64,000 nt of DNA, from contig CP163498.1 of NCBI GenBank assembly GCA_041071465.1, positions 2,762,001 to 2,826,000 of the forward strand, given 5' to 3'. The notes beneath the pieces were generated by a model. That model was not told the DNA's origin, made no database searches, and worked only from the letters and a program-made list of their open reading frames with translations. Positions 8,039-16,740 of the stretch are shown here, piece by piece. Made by a program: the position numbers and the translations under genes. Every line of letters begins with the position of its first letter. Position 1 is the first letter of the stretch. The DNA is from Pseudomonas putida (GTDB taxonomy: Bacteria; Pseudomonadota; Gammaproteobacteria; Pseudomonadales; Pseudomonadaceae).

Positions 8039-8503
8039 ATGCACTGTCCCTTTTGCGGTGCCAACGACACCAAGGTCATCGACTCTCGCCTCGTTGCCGA
8101 GGGCGAGCAGGTGCGCCGCCGCCGCGAATGCGTGGCCTGTGGCGAACGCTTCACCACCTTCGAAACCGCCGAGCTGGTGCTGCCCCGGCTGATCAAGCAG
8201 GACGGCACGCGCCAGCCCTTCGACGAAGAAAAGCTGCGCGCCGGCATGCAACGGGCTCTGGAAAAGCGCCCGGTCAGCGTCGAGCGCCTGGAAGCGGCGC
8301 TGGCGCACATCAAGAGCCGCCTGCGCGCGACCGGCGAGCGCGAAGTCAAATCGCTGGTGGTAGGTGAAATGGTCATGGCCGAGCTGCGCAAGCTCGATGA
8401 AGTGGCCTATATCCGCTTTGCCTCGGTGTACCGGCGCTTCCAGGACCTCGACGAGTTCCGCGAAGAAATCGACCGCCTGGCCCGTGAGCCTGCTAGAGAG
8501 TGA
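8039..8503 (+). CDS. nrdR: Transcriptional repressor NrdR
   Basis: ATG at 8039 gives the standard 154 residues. The N-terminal zinc ribbon has CPFC (C3, C6) and CVAC (C31, C34), with the basic DNA-binding stretch VRRRRE between them. The rest is an ATP-cone domain ([34 protein letters not shown]). NrdR senses ATP/dATP and represses ribonucleotide reductase genes. It overlaps the ribD start region and leads the riboflavin operon, an arrangement common in proteobacteria. The long open frame upstream of 8039 is not coding. Confidence 0.97.
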   Translation: MHCPFCGANDTKVIDSRLVAEGEQVRRRRECVACGERFTTFETAELVLPRLIKQDGTRQPFDEEKLRAGMQRALEKRPVSVERLEAALAHIKSRLRATGEREVKSLVVGEMVMAELRKLDEVAYIRFASVYRRFQDLDEFREEIDRLAREPARE

Positions 8504-8505
8504 AC

Positions 8506-9636
8506 ATGCCCAGCCAAGCTGCCGTCCTCGACGCCCATTACATGGCCCGCGCGCTGGAGCTGGCGCGCAAAGGCCTGTACACCACTCACCCGAACCCGCG
8601 CGTGGGCTGCGTGATCGTGCGCGATGGCGAAGTGGTCGGTGAAGGCTGGCACGTGCGTGCCGGCGAGCCGCATGCCGAAGTGCACGCCCTGCGCCAGGCT
8701 GGTGAGCGCGCCATTGGCGCCTGTGCCTACGTCACCCTTGAACCGTGCAGCCATCATGGCCGCACGCCGCCGTGCGCCGAAGCACTGGTCAAGGCCGGTG
8801 TGGCGCGGGTGGTGGCAGCCATGCAGGACCCTAACCCGCAAGTGGCAGGCCAGGGCTTGCAGCGCTTGGCCGAGGCAGGCATTGAAGTCGCCAGCGGCGT
8901 GCTCGAAACCGAAGCCCGCGCACTGAACCCGGGCTTCCTCAAGCGCATGGAGCACGGCCTGCCGTTCGTCCGCGCCAAGCTGGCCATGAGCCTGGATGGC
9001 CGCACCGCGATGGCCAGTGGCGAAAGCCAGTGGATCACCGGCCCGGCTGCCCGTTCGGCGGTGCAGCGCTTGCGCGCCCGTTCCAGCGTGGTGCTGACCA
9101 GCGCTGCCAGTGTGCTGGCCGACAATGCACGAATGACCGTGCGTGGCACCGAGCTGGGCCTGGATGCCGAAACCACCGCCCTGGCACTCAGCCGTACACC
9201 GCTGAGGGTGCTGGTCGATAGTCGCCTGCGCCTGCCGCTGGATGCGGCTTTCTTCCAAGCCGGGCCGGCGCTGGTGGTGGCTGCTGTCGCAGATGACCCG
9301 CGTTATGCCGCTGCCGGCCACGAGTTGCTCAGCCTGCCGGGTGACAATGGCCAGGTCGACTTGCCGGCGCTGCTGCAAGCCCTGGCGGCCCGAGGTGTCA
9401 ACGAAATCCTGCTGGAAGCCGGTGCCGGCCTGGTCGGCGCCTTTGCCCAGCAAGGCCTTGTCGATGAGTACCAGCTGTTTGTCGCCGGCATCTTCCTTGG
9501 CTCCCAGGCCCGGCCGCTGCTGGACTGGCCGCTGGGCAAGATGAGCGAGGCACCAAGGCTGAAAATTACCGAAATGCGCGCAGTGGGCGATGACTGGCGG
9601 GTCACGGCCATCCCCTTGCCGGCGCCCGGCGTATAA
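8506..9636 (+). CDS. ribD: Bifunctional pyrimidine deaminase/reductase RibD
   Basis: 376 residues from ATG 8506; a GTG at 8500 overlapping the nrdR stop is an alternative, but AGAGAG is better spaced for 8506. The deaminase domain (1-145) carries the zinc motif HAEVH (56-60) and PCSHHGRTPPC (80-90). The reductase domain (about 150-376) begins RAKLAMSLDGRTA and includes GLGAGLVGAF-like glycine-rich sequence. It performs the second and third steps of riboflavin synthesis from the GTP cyclohydrolase II product. Next in the operon is ribE, 43 bases downstream. Confidence 0.96.
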   Translation: MPSQAAVLDAHYMARALELARKGLYTTHPNPRVGCVIVRDGEVVGEGWHVRAGEPHAEVHALRQAGERAIGACAYVTLEPCSHHGRTPPCAEALVKAGVARVVAAMQDPNPQVAGQGLQRLAEAGIEVASGVLETEARALNPGFLKRMEHGLPFVRAKLAMSLDGRTAMASGESQWITGPAARSAVQRLRARSSVVLTSAASVLADNARMTVRGTELGLDAETTALALSRTPLRVLVDSRLRLPLDAAFFQAGPALVVAAVADDPRYAAAGHELLSLPGDNGQVDLPALLQALAARGVNEILLEAGAGLVGAFAQQGLVDEYQLFVAGIFLGSQARPLLDWPLGKMSEAPRLKITEMRAVGDDWRVTAIPLPAPGV

Positions 9637-9679
9637 TGCCGGGCTTGCCCCGCGCAAACCGCTTTTTGAGGAAGACCCC

Positions 9680-10345
9680 ATGTTCACCGGCATCATCGAA
9701 TCCATCGGCACCATCCGCAGCCTGACCCCCAAGGGTGGCGACGTGCGCGTCTACGTCGAAACCGGCAAGCTCGACCTGGGTGACGTCAAGCTCGGCGACA
9801 GCATCGCCGTCAACGGTGTGTGCCTGACCGCCGTGGAGCTGCCGGGCGACGGCTTCTGGGCCGACGTCAGCGTCGAAACCCTCAAGCGCACCGCCTTCAT
9901 CGACCTCAAGAGCGGCAGCAAGGTCAACCTGGAAAAGGCCCTGACTCCCACCACCCGTCTGGGTGGGCACCTGGTCAGCGGCCACGTCGACGGGGTCGGC
10001 GAAATCATTTCGCGCAGCGATAATGCCCGCGCCATCCAGTTCCGCGTACGCGCACCCAAGGAACTGGCCAAGTACATCGCCCACAAGGGTTCGATCACCG
10101 TCGACGGCACCAGCCTGACGGTCAATGAGGTCAATGGCGCCGAATTCGAGCTGACCATTGTCCCGCACACCCTGTCCGAAACCATCATGGCCGACTACCG
10201 TGCAGGGCGTCGGGTAAACCTTGAGGTCGACCTGCTGGCCCGTTATCTGGAGCGTTTGCTTTTGGGTGACAAGGCCGCCGAGCCGAGCAAGGGCAGTGGC
10301 ATTACCGAAAGCTTCCTGGCCGCCAACGGCTTCTTGAAATCCTGA
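9680..10345 (+). CDS. ribE: Riboflavin synthase alpha subunit RibE
   Basis: ATG at 9680 after GAGGAAGAC gives 221 residues with the invariant N-terminus MFTGIIESIGTI. Two lumazine-binding barrels are visible: the first to about residue 95 (NGVCLTAV) and the second from about 96 (LGGHLVSGHVDGVGEI ... DGTSLTVNEV). It dismutates two 6,7-dimethyl-8-ribityllumazines to riboflavin. The symbol ribC is also used for this gene. It sits between ribD and ribBA. Confidence 0.96.
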   Translation: MFTGIIESIGTIRSLTPKGGDVRVYVETGKLDLGDVKLGDSIAVNGVCLTAVELPGDGFWADVSVETLKRTAFIDLKSGSKVNLEKALTPTTRLGGHLVSGHVDGVGEIISRSDNARAIQFRVRAPKELAKYIAHKGSITVDGTSLTVNEVNGAEFELTIVPHTLSETIMADYRAGRRVNLEVDLLARYLERLLLGDKAAEPSKGSGITESFLAANGFLKS

Positions 10346-10363
10346 TTGAGAAGGGGGTGCCGC

Positions 10364-11455
10364 GTGGCGCTCAACAGCATCGAAGAACTGGTCGAAGACA
10401 TCCGCCAGGGCAAAATGGTCATCCTCATGGATGACGAAGACCGCGAGAACGAAGGCGACATCATCATGGCAGCCGAATGCTGCCTGCCCGAGCACATCAA
10501 CTTCATGGCCAAGCACGCCCGTGGTCTGATCTGCATGCCGATGACCCGCGAGCGTTGCGAAACGCTGAAGCTGCCACTGATGGCACCGCGCAACGGCTCG
10601 GGCTTCGGCACCAAGTTCACCGTATCGATCGAAGCCGCCGAAGGCGTCACCACCGGTATTTCCGCCGCTGACCGCGCACGCACCGTGCAGGCCGCCGCAG
10701 CCAAGGATGCCAAGGCCGAAGACATCGTCAGCCCTGGCCACATCTTCCCGTTGATGGCCCAGCCAGGTGGCACCCTGGCTCGCGCTGGCCACACCGAAGC
10801 CGCCTGCGACCTTGCGCGCATGGCTGGTTTCGAGCCAAGCGGCGTGATCTGCGAAGTGATGAACGACGATGGCACCATGTCGCGTCGCGCCGAGCTGGAG
10901 GTGTTCGCCGCCGAGCACGGTCTGAAGATCGGCACCATCGCCGACCTGATCCACTACCGCATGATCCACGAGCGCACCGTGCAGCGTGTTTCCGAGCAGC
11001 CGGTGGAGAGCGAGCTGGGTGAATTCAACCTGGTCACCTACCGTGATGCGGTGGAAGGCGACGTGCACATGGCCCTGACCCTGGGCAAGATCTGCGCCGA
11101 AGAGCCGACCTTGGTGCGTGTGCACAACATGGACCCGCTGCGCGACCTGCTGCTGGTCAAGCAGCCGGGCCGCTGGAGCCTGCGCGCAGCCATGGCTGCC
11201 GTGGCCGAGGCTGGCAGTGGCGTGGTCTTGCTGCTGGGCCACCCGCTGGATGGCGACGTGCTGCTGGCGCACATTCGTGAAAGCGCGGGTGATGCACCGA
11301 CCAAGGCACCGACCACCTACAGCACCGTGGGTGCCGGTTCGCAGATCCTGCGCGACCTTGGTGTGCGCAAGATGCGCCTGATGAGTTCGCCGATGAAGTT
11401 CAACGCGATATCCGGATTCGATCTGGAAGTTGTAGAATACGTGCCCTCCGAGTGA
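10364..11455 (+). CDS. ribBA: DHBP synthase with degenerate GTP cyclohydrolase II domain, RibBA
   Basis: GTG at 10364 with AAGGGGG upstream gives 363 residues starting MALNSIEELVEDIRQGKM. Residues 1-205 are a complete DHBP synthase: MDDEDRENEGDIIMAAE, SGFGTKFTVSIEAAEGVTTGIS, HIFPL and GHTEAACDLARMAG. Residues 208-363 follow the GTP cyclohydrolase II fold (LGEFNLVTYRD, GAGSQILRDLGVRKMRLMS), but the zinc site SECxTGDxxxSxRCDCG is replaced by a Cys-free VHNMDPLRDLLLVK, and RQEGRGIGL is replaced by LGHPLDGDV. The second half is therefore almost certainly inactive in GTP cleavage, and a full ribA lies at 14.9 kb. Confidence 0.93.
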   Translation: MALNSIEELVEDIRQGKMVILMDDEDRENEGDIIMAAECCLPEHINFMAKHARGLICMPMTRERCETLKLPLMAPRNGSGFGTKFTVSIEAAEGVTTGISAADRARTVQAAAAKDAKAEDIVSPGHIFPLMAQPGGTLARAGHTEAACDLARMAGFEPSGVICEVMNDDGTMSRRAELEVFAAEHGLKIGTIADLIHYRMIHERTVQRVSEQPVESELGEFNLVTYRDAVEGDVHMALTLGKICAEEPTLVRVHNMDPLRDLLLVKQPGRWSLRAAMAAVAEAGSGVVLLLGHPLDGDVLLAHIRESAGDAPTKAPTTYSTVGAGSQILRDLGVRKMRLMSSPMKFNAISGFDLEVVEYVPSE

Positions 11456-11500
11456 CTTGAGGCGGCATTGACGCCCTCTGCTCGAGTCCAGACCCCTGTC

Positions 11501-11522
11501 GAGGCCGCTTGTATGCGGCCTC
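11501..11522 (+). other. Stem-loop in the ribBA-ribH spacer
   Basis: A perfect 8-bp stem GAGGCCGC/GCGGCCTC with loop TTGTAT lies 25 bases before ribH. No T-run follows, so it is more likely a processing or attenuating structure than a strong terminator. Confidence 0.4.
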
Positions 11523-11546
11523 GCTCTTGAAGATGAGAATATCGGA

Positions 11547-12023
11547 ATGACCCTGAAGACCATCGAAGGTACCTTCATCGCCCCCAAAGGTCGCTATGCT
11601 TTGGTGGTTGGCCGCTTCAACAGCTTCGTCGTCGAAAGCCTGGTAAGCGGTGCCGTTGATGCCCTGGTTCGCCACGGTGTCAGCGAAAGCGACATCACCA
11701 TCATCCGTGCCCCCGGTGCATTCGAGATCCCGCTGGTAGCACAGAAGGTCGCCCAGCAAGGCGCCTACGACGCGATCATCGCCCTGGGCGCCGTGATTCG
11801 TGGTGGTACCCCGCACTTCGAATACGTGGCGGGCGAATGCACCAAGGGCCTGGCCCAGGTGTCCATGGAGTTCGGTGTACCGGTGGCCTTCGGCGTACTG
11901 ACCGTCGACTCCATCGAGCAAGCCATCGAGCGTTCCGGCACCAAAGCTGGCAACAAAGGTGCTGAAGCTGCCCTGTCCGCTCTGGAAATGGTCAGCCTGC
12001 TGGCGCAGTTGGAGGCCAAGTGA
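11547..12023 (+). CDS. ribH: 6,7-dimethyl-8-ribityllumazine synthase RibH
   Basis: 158 residues starting [28 protein letters not shown]. Conserved features include [15 protein letters not shown] (here [11 protein letters not shown]), the catalytic-loop [16 protein letters not shown] and the C-terminal [13 protein letters not shown]. It condenses the RibD pathway pyrimidine with DHBP to make lumazine, the substrate of RibE. It overlaps the nusB start by four bases, a classic ribH-nusB coupling. Confidence 0.97.
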   Translation: MTLKTIEGTFIAPKGRYALVVGRFNSFVVESLVSGAVDALVRHGVSESDITIIRAPGAFEIPLVAQKVAQQGAYDAIIALGAVIRGGTPHFEYVAGECTKGLAQVSMEFGVPVAFGVLTVDSIEQAIERSGTKAGNKGAEAALSALEMVSLLAQLEAK

Positions 12024-12519
12024 TTAGCGACGAAAGCGATCGTTTCAACCCGCGCGATCCAAAACCTGCGGATGCCGGCAAGCCCTCCAAGAGCGCCAAG
12101 CGCCGCGAAGCCCGCAAGCTCGCGACCCAGGCCCTCTACCAGTGGCACATGGCCCAGCATTCGCTGAACGAGATCGAAGCGCAGTTCCGGGTCGATAACG
12201 ATTTCACCGATGTCGACGGTGCCTATTTCCGCGAGATCCTGCACGGGTCCCGGCAATCAAGGGCGAAATCGACAAGGCACTGGTGCCTTGCATGACCATC
12301 GCACTGGAAGAGCTCGACCCGGTCGAGCTGGCCGTGCTGCGCCTGTCCACCTGGGAGCTGATCAAGCGCGTCGACGTTCCGTACCGCGTGGTGATCAACG
12401 AAGGCGTGGAGCTGGCCAAGGTCTTCGGTGCCACCGACGGCCACAAGTTTGTCAACGGCGTGCTGGACAAGCTCGCCCCGGCCCTGCGTGAAGCAGAAGT
12501 CAAGGCGAACAAGCGCTGA
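12020..12519 (+). pseudogene. nusB: Antitermination factor NusB, frameshifted in this sequence
   Basis: The frame from GTG 12020 encodes a normal NusB N-terminus ([20 protein letters not shown] ... YFREILHG) but after residue 76 slips into SRQSRAKST and stops at 12295. Normal NusB resumes in the +1-shifted frame ([38 protein letters not shown] ... NGVLDKLAP) and ends at 12519. One base is missing near 12244-12248, where CACGGGTCCCGG should read as HGVP. Restoring it gives about 166 residues, the family length. NusB works with NusE in rRNA antitermination. The downstream part is under no visible decay, so sequencing error or a very recent mutation is likely. Confidence 0.85.
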
Positions 12520-12537
12520 TCCTGGCGCAGCCTGGCC

Positions 12538-13505
12538 ATGGGTGAGTTCGAGCTGATCAACCATTACTTCGCCGCCGCGCCCTGTGCGCAGGGCGGCGAG
12601 GGCGTGGCCCTGGGGATCGGCGACGACTGCGCCCTGCTGGATCTTCCCCCGGTGAGCAACTGGCGGTGTCCACCGACACCCTGGTCGCCGGGGTGGATTT
12701 TCCTGTTGCTTGCGATCCGTTGCTGCTCGGCCAGCGTTCGTTGGCCGTGGCGGCCAGTGACCTGGCAGCCATGGGCGCGACTGCAATCGGCTTTACCCTC
12801 GCCCTGACCCTGCCTGACGTTGGCCCTGGCTGGCTGTCGGCCTATGCCGACGGCCTCAGCCGCATGGCCCAGCGTTGCCGCATGAGCCTGATTGGTGGCG
12901 ACACCACTCGCGGCCCGTTGAGTATCACTGTGACCGTGTTTGGTCGCGTGCCGGTAGGCCAGGCCTTGCGCCGCAGCGGCGCACGGCCTGGCGACCTGCT
13001 GTGTGTCGGTGGTTCGCTGGGCAAGGCTGCCGGTGCATTGCCGCTGGTACTCGGTGAGCGCGAGGCGCCGGCTGCGCAAGCCGAGCCGTTGTTGGCCCAC
13101 TACTGGTCGCCAATGCCACAGCTCACCCTTGGCGCACTGCTGCGTGGCCGGGCCACAGCGGCACTGGATATCTCCGACGGGTTGCTCGCCGATTGTGGGC
13201 ATATCGCCAAGGCGTCCGGCGTTGCGCTGGAGGTGAACCTGGCGCAAGTACCAGTGTCTCCTGCTTTGGAAGCCTTCCTCGGTCGTGAAGCTGCGGTGCG
13301 GGCAGCGCTCACCGGTGGCGACGATTACGTACTGGCCTTCACTTTGCCGCCCGAGGCGCTCGCGCCCCTGGCTGCCTTCGACACTATCGAAGTGCATACC
13401 ATCGGCCGAGTGCTCGAAGGGCAGGGCGTGACCTTGCGCGACGCCCAAGGCCAGGACATCACCCCCGTGCAGCGGGGCTATCAACACTTTAGGGAGACAC
13501 CGTGA
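12538..13505 (+). pseudogene. thiL: Thiamine-monophosphate kinase ThiL, frameshifted in this sequence
   Basis: The frame from ATG 12538 gives the expected start GEFELINHYFAAAPCAQGG and the GIGDDCALLDLPP motif, then slips into SNWRCPP. The correct continuation (LAVSTDTLVAGVDFP, GxRSLAVAASDLAAMGA, LIGGDTTRG, LDISDGLLADCGHIA, LTGGDDYVLAF) is read in another frame from 12666 to 13505. One C appears to be missing from the C-run at about 12649-12653. ThiL makes thiamine diphosphate, which is essential, so a true null is improbable. Its stop overlaps the pgpA GTG. Confidence 0.87.
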
Positions 13506-14005
13506 CCGATCACCCCAATCAGGTGCCTGCGGAGTTCGTTCCGCCCTCGGTCTGGCGCAACCCATGGCACTTCATCGCGTTTGGCTTCGGTTCCGGCACC
13601 TTGCCCAAGGCACCGGGTACCTGGGGCTCGCTGGTTGCCATACCGTTCATCCCGCTGTGGCAGATGCTGCCCGACTGGGGTTACTGGCTGTTGCTCGGCG
13701 TCAGCATGCTGTTTGGCTTCTGGTTGTGCGGCAAAGTTGCCAATGACTTGCGCGTACACGACCATGAAGGCATTGTCTGGGACGAGATTGTCGGCATGTG
13801 GATCACCCTCTGGCTAGTGCCGGAAGGCTGGCAGTGGCTGTTGGCAGGGTTCCTGATGTTCCGCTTCTTCGACATCCTCAAGCCGTGGCCAATCCGCTGG
13901 ATCGACCGCCATGTGCACGGGGGTGTCGGCATCATGCTCGACGATATCCTGGCCGGTGTTTTCGCCTGGCTGGGCATGCAGGTTCTGGTGTGGGCGGTTG
14001 CCTGA
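13502..14005 (+). CDS. pgpA: Phosphatidylglycerophosphatase A
   Basis: 167 residues from GTG 13502, overlapping the thiL stop by four bases. The motif GFGSGTLPKAPGTWGSLVAIP and the metal-binding block HDHEGIVWDEIVGMW are diagnostic of PgpA. Membrane segments are visible at about 44-66 (YWLLLGVSMLFGFWLCG), 90-110 and the C-terminus (DDILAGVFAWLGMQVLVWAVA). It dephosphorylates phosphatidylglycerophosphate to phosphatidylglycerol at the inner membrane. The order nusB-thiL-pgpA is conserved across gamma-proteobacteria. Confidence 0.95.
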   Translation: MTDHPNQVPAEFVPPSVWRNPWHFIAFGFGSGTLPKAPGTWGSLVAIPFIPLWQMLPDWGYWLLLGVSMLFGFWLCGKVANDLRVHDHEGIVWDEIVGMWITLWLVPEGWQWLLAGFLMFRFFDILKPWPIRWIDRHVHGGVGIMLDDILAGVFAWLGMQVLVWAVA

Positions 14006-14021
14006 AACAGGGAGCGCGTGA

Positions 14022-14765
14022 ATGGCCATAAGGACTGTGCTGCTGGCAATGCTGCTGAGTGTCGCCCCGTGGGTGAGCGCTGCCGAAGGCGTACCCAAGC
14101 AGATCCATCTGGTCAGCGAGGAGTGGCTCGACTACACCAACGCCGACGGTACCGGGGTGGCCTGGGACGTGTTGCGCAAGGTGTTCGAGCCGGCCGGAGT
14201 CAAGGTGGTTACCCAGAGCGCGCCCTACAGCCGTGCGGTCGGCCTGGTGAAGCGCGGCGAGGCTGATGCCTGGGTTGGCTCGTACAAGGAAGAAAACGAC
14301 GACAATCTGTACCCGCGCTGGCACTTCGACATGGACCATATCTACGCCCTGGGGCTGGCCAGCAAGCCAGTGCCTACACCGCAGAACGTGGGCAAATATC
14401 GCTTGGCCTGGGTGCGTGGCTACGACTACGGCAGCTACTTGCCTGATGTGCACGAATTTCGCGAGATTCAGCGCCGTGAAGGCATCTTGCCGATGCTCGA
14501 GCATGATCGCGTGGACTTCTATATCGATGCGCAGACCGAAGTCGATTATGTCCTGAGCCAGTCTTCGCAGCCCGAGCGCTTCCGTCGTACCCATGTGGCC
14601 GAACTGCCGCTGTACCTGGCTTTCGCCCGCAACGACCAGGCCAAGGCTCTGTGCGACCTGTTCGACAAGCGCATGGCCGAGCTGGTACGCAGCGGCGAAC
14701 TGAAGCCGATCTTCGAACGCTGGAAGCAGCCGTATCCGTTCAGTGCCGATAGCAAACCCCATTGA
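14022..14765 (+). CDS. Periplasmic solute-binding protein, SBP family 3 type
   Basis: 247 residues with a cleavable signal (MAIRTVLLAMLLSVAPWVSA/AEG). The two-lobed binding-protein pattern is visible: IHLVSEEWLDYTNADGTGVAWDVLRKVFEPAGV, PYSRAVGLVKRGEADAWVG, then ERFRRTHVAELPLYLAFARND and a C-terminal helix FDKRMAELVRSGELKPIFERW. No permease or ATPase gene is adjacent, so it may serve a sensor or an unlinked transporter. Ligand unknown; the family often binds polar amino acids. It lies between pgpA and ribA. Confidence 0.78.
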   Translation: MAIRTVLLAMLLSVAPWVSAAEGVPKQIHLVSEEWLDYTNADGTGVAWDVLRKVFEPAGVKVVTQSAPYSRAVGLVKRGEADAWVGSYKEENDDNLYPRWHFDMDHIYALGLASKPVPTPQNVGKYRLAWVRGYDYGSYLPDVHEFREIQRREGILPMLEHDRVDFYIDAQTEVDYVLSQSSQPERFRRTHVAELPLYLAFARNDQAKALCDLFDKRMAELVRSGELKPIFERWKQPYPFSADSKPH

Positions 14766-14894
14766 ATCCGGGCCTGCTTGACCTAAGCATCGAACTTTTC
14801 GATCTTAACCCACGGTATTGAGCCGGCCCACATTCCGCTACCTGCTGATACAATCGGCCCACGAGAAATTTTCAACTTATTCCAGGAGCACAAC

Positions 14895-15512
14895 GTGCCC
14901 GTCGTCTTTGTTGCCGCCTCTAAACTCCCGACTCCCTTCGCGACCTTCACCATGCATGGCTTTCTCGACGAAGCCACTGGCCGTGAGCATGTGGTGCTCA
15001 GCCTGGGTGATATCGCGGACGGCCAGCCGGTGCTGGGGCGCCTGCACTCCGAGTGCCTGACCGGCGATGCCCTGTTCAGCCAGCGCTGCGATTGCGGCTC
15101 GCAGCTGGAAGCCGCGCTGCAGGCCATCGCCCGCGAAGGCCGTGGCGTGCTGCTGTACCTGCGTCAAGAAGGCCGTGGCATCGGCCTGCTGAACAAGATC
15201 CGTGCCTACGAACTGCAGGATGGCGGCGCCGACACCGTCGAAGCCAACGAGCGTCTGGGCTTTGCCGCCGACCAGCGTGACTACGCCATGTGCCTGCCGA
15301 TGCTCGAGCACTTGGGTGTGAAGTCGCTGCGCCTGATGACCAACAACCCACGCAAGGTCAAAGCCCTGACCGACATGAATATCGTGGTTGCCGAGCGTGT
15401 GCCGCTGCACACCGGGCACAACCCGCACAACCGTTACTACCTGGCGACCAAGGCCGGTAAGTTGGGCCACATGCTGGGCAACGAGCACCAGGGCGAGGCG
15501 CCACAGGCGTGA
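14895..15512 (+). CDS. ribA: GTP cyclohydrolase II RibA
   Basis: 205 residues from GTG 14895 with CAGGAGC upstream. All catalytic features absent from RibBA are present: the zinc-binding block [19 protein letters not shown] (residues about 52-70), the [16 protein letters not shown] loop, [12 protein letters not shown] and [12 protein letters not shown]. It opens GTP to formate, pyrophosphate and the pyrimidine that RibD uses, the first committed step. Together with RibBA's N-terminal half and RibB it supplies both precursors of lumazine. The stop overlaps the next gene's GTG. Confidence 0.96.
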   Translation: MPVVFVAASKLPTPFATFTMHGFLDEATGREHVVLSLGDIADGQPVLGRLHSECLTGDALFSQRCDCGSQLEAALQAIAREGRGVLLYLRQEGRGIGLLNKIRAYELQDGGADTVEANERLGFAADQRDYAMCLPMLEHLGVKSLRLMTNNPRKVKALTDMNIVVAERVPLHTGHNPHNRYYLATKAGKLGHMLGNEHQGEAPQA

Positions 15513-15928
15513 CACGCGCCGAGGTCAAGCGGCGCCTGGCGCTGGCCTGGTGGCAGTACCTGGCCGTGGGCCTGGTGCCGCTGCCGGTCATGGCCTGGGC
15601 CTTTGGTGGTGGTGATGCGCTGATCCCGGTGCTGGCCATGCCACTGTTCATTGCCGGTGCGGCCACCATGTTCCTCAGCTTGCCGCGCTTCGGCGCCTAC
15701 AAGCGTGCACTGATCGCCACCTCCAAAGTGCTCGGCACGGGCGAAGAGCCTGGCGCCTGGATCGAACTGGCGCGGGTACGGCGCGTGGCCATGCTGTATG
15801 CCTGCTTCCCAGCCTGGGTCGCAGCGCTGACGGTGCTTGTCGGTCTGGAGGCGGTGCCGCAGATCCTGCTGGCATTGTCCACGGTGGTAGTGCTGTACCT
15901 CTATCGTATTCCGCGTCAGCTCGGCTGA
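15509..15928 (+). CDS. Small integral membrane protein, 139 aa
   Basis: GTG at 15509 overlaps the ribA stop by four bases. The sequence has four likely membrane segments: [63 protein letters not shown] and [19 protein letters not shown], with a short cytoplasmic loop rich in Arg/Lys between the second and third. No family recognised with confidence. Coupling with ribA upstream and the B12-binding protein downstream (TGATG overlap) indicates one transcript, but shared function is not implied. Confidence 0.75.
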   Translation: MTRAEVKRRLALAWWQYLAVGLVPLPVMAWAFGGGDALIPVLAMPLFIAGAATMFLSLPRFGAYKRALIATSKVLGTGEEPGAWIELARVRRVAMLYACFPAWVAALTVLVGLEAVPQILLALSTVVVLYLYRIPRQLG

Positions 15929-16740
15929 TGCGCCTGCTGCCTGGCCTGCTGGCGCTGTTAGCCTGCACCGCGCTGGCCGCCGACCCCTTGCGGGTGGTCA
16001 GCCTGGCCCCCTCGATGACTGAAATCATGCTTGAGCTGCAGGCCGACGACTTGTTGGTGGGCGTGCTCGACGGTGGCGAACGGCCGGCTGCCCTGGGCGA
16101 CTTGCCCTCGGTCGGGCGCCAAGGGCAGCTGGACATGGAGCGTTTGCTCAGCCTGCGCCCCGACTTGTTGTTGCTGTGGCCTGGCAGCGTATCGCCCGCC
16201 CAGCGCGACCAGCTCAAGCGCCTGGGCATTGCCACCTTCAGTGCCGAACCCCATGACATCGACCAACTGATCGAGCAGATCGAGGCCATTGCCGGGCGCA
16301 TTGGGCGTGCCGAGCAAGGCCACGCGTACGCTCAAGCCCTGCGCAAGCGGCTGCAGCAGCTGCGCCAGCAGTATGGGCGAGACGAACCCTTGCAGGTGTT
16401 CTATCAAGTGTGGGATAGGCCGTTGTACACGCTCGGTGGCCGCCAGGTGGTGAGCGACGCCCTGGCCGTGTGCGGGGCGCGCAACGTATTCGCCGACCTC
16501 AGCCAGCCGGCACCGCAGGTGAGTGTGGAGTCTGTACTGCTGCGTGATCCGCAGGTCATCCTGGCCGGCGATCAGGCACAGTTGGCCAGCTGGAAGGCCT
16601 GGCCGCAGCTTCGAGCCGTGGCTGATGGGCGCCTGCTGGTGGTGCCTGACAAAGGCCTGGAGCGCCCCAGCGGGCAGATGATCGAGGCCACCGCCCGCCT
16701 GTGCGCGTTGCTCGCGGCTAAAGCACCGGCGTCCAGGTAA
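15928..16740 (+). CDS. Cobalamin-binding periplasmic protein, BtuF-like
   Basis: 270 residues with signal peptide [17 protein letters not shown]. The mature part follows the helical-backbone metal-receptor pattern: DPLRVVSLAPSMTEIMLELQADDLLVGVLDGG, VGRQGQLDMERLLSLRPDLLLLWPG, a long central helix (IDQLIEQIEAIAGRIGRAEQGHAYAQALRKRL) and FYQVWDRPLYTLGGRQVVSDALAVCGARNVFADL. These are features of BtuF-type proteins that capture vitamin B12 in the periplasm. It converges on and overlaps by 23 bases a BtuB-like receptor gene, supporting B12. No BtuC or BtuD gene is in the window. Confidence 0.82.
   Translation: MRLLPGLLALLACTALAADPLRVVSLAPSMTEIMLELQADDLLVGVLDGGERPAALGDLPSVGRQGQLDMERLLSLRPDLLLLWPGSVSPAQRDQLKRLGIATFSAEPHDIDQLIEQIEAIAGRIGRAEQGHAYAQALRKRLQQLRQQYGRDEPLQVFYQVWDRPLYTLGGRQVVSDALAVCGARNVFADLSQPAPQVSVESVLLRDPQVILAGDQAQLASWKAWPQLRAVADGRLLVVPDKGLERPSGQMIEATARLCALLAAKAPASR

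Noticed and set aside
9602..11587. A 661-codon open frame on the minus strand across ribE-ribBA
   Set aside because: It is a shadow of well-conserved plus-strand genes, has a His/Gln/Val-rich composition typical of GC-biased antisense frames, and shows no motif or ribosome site.
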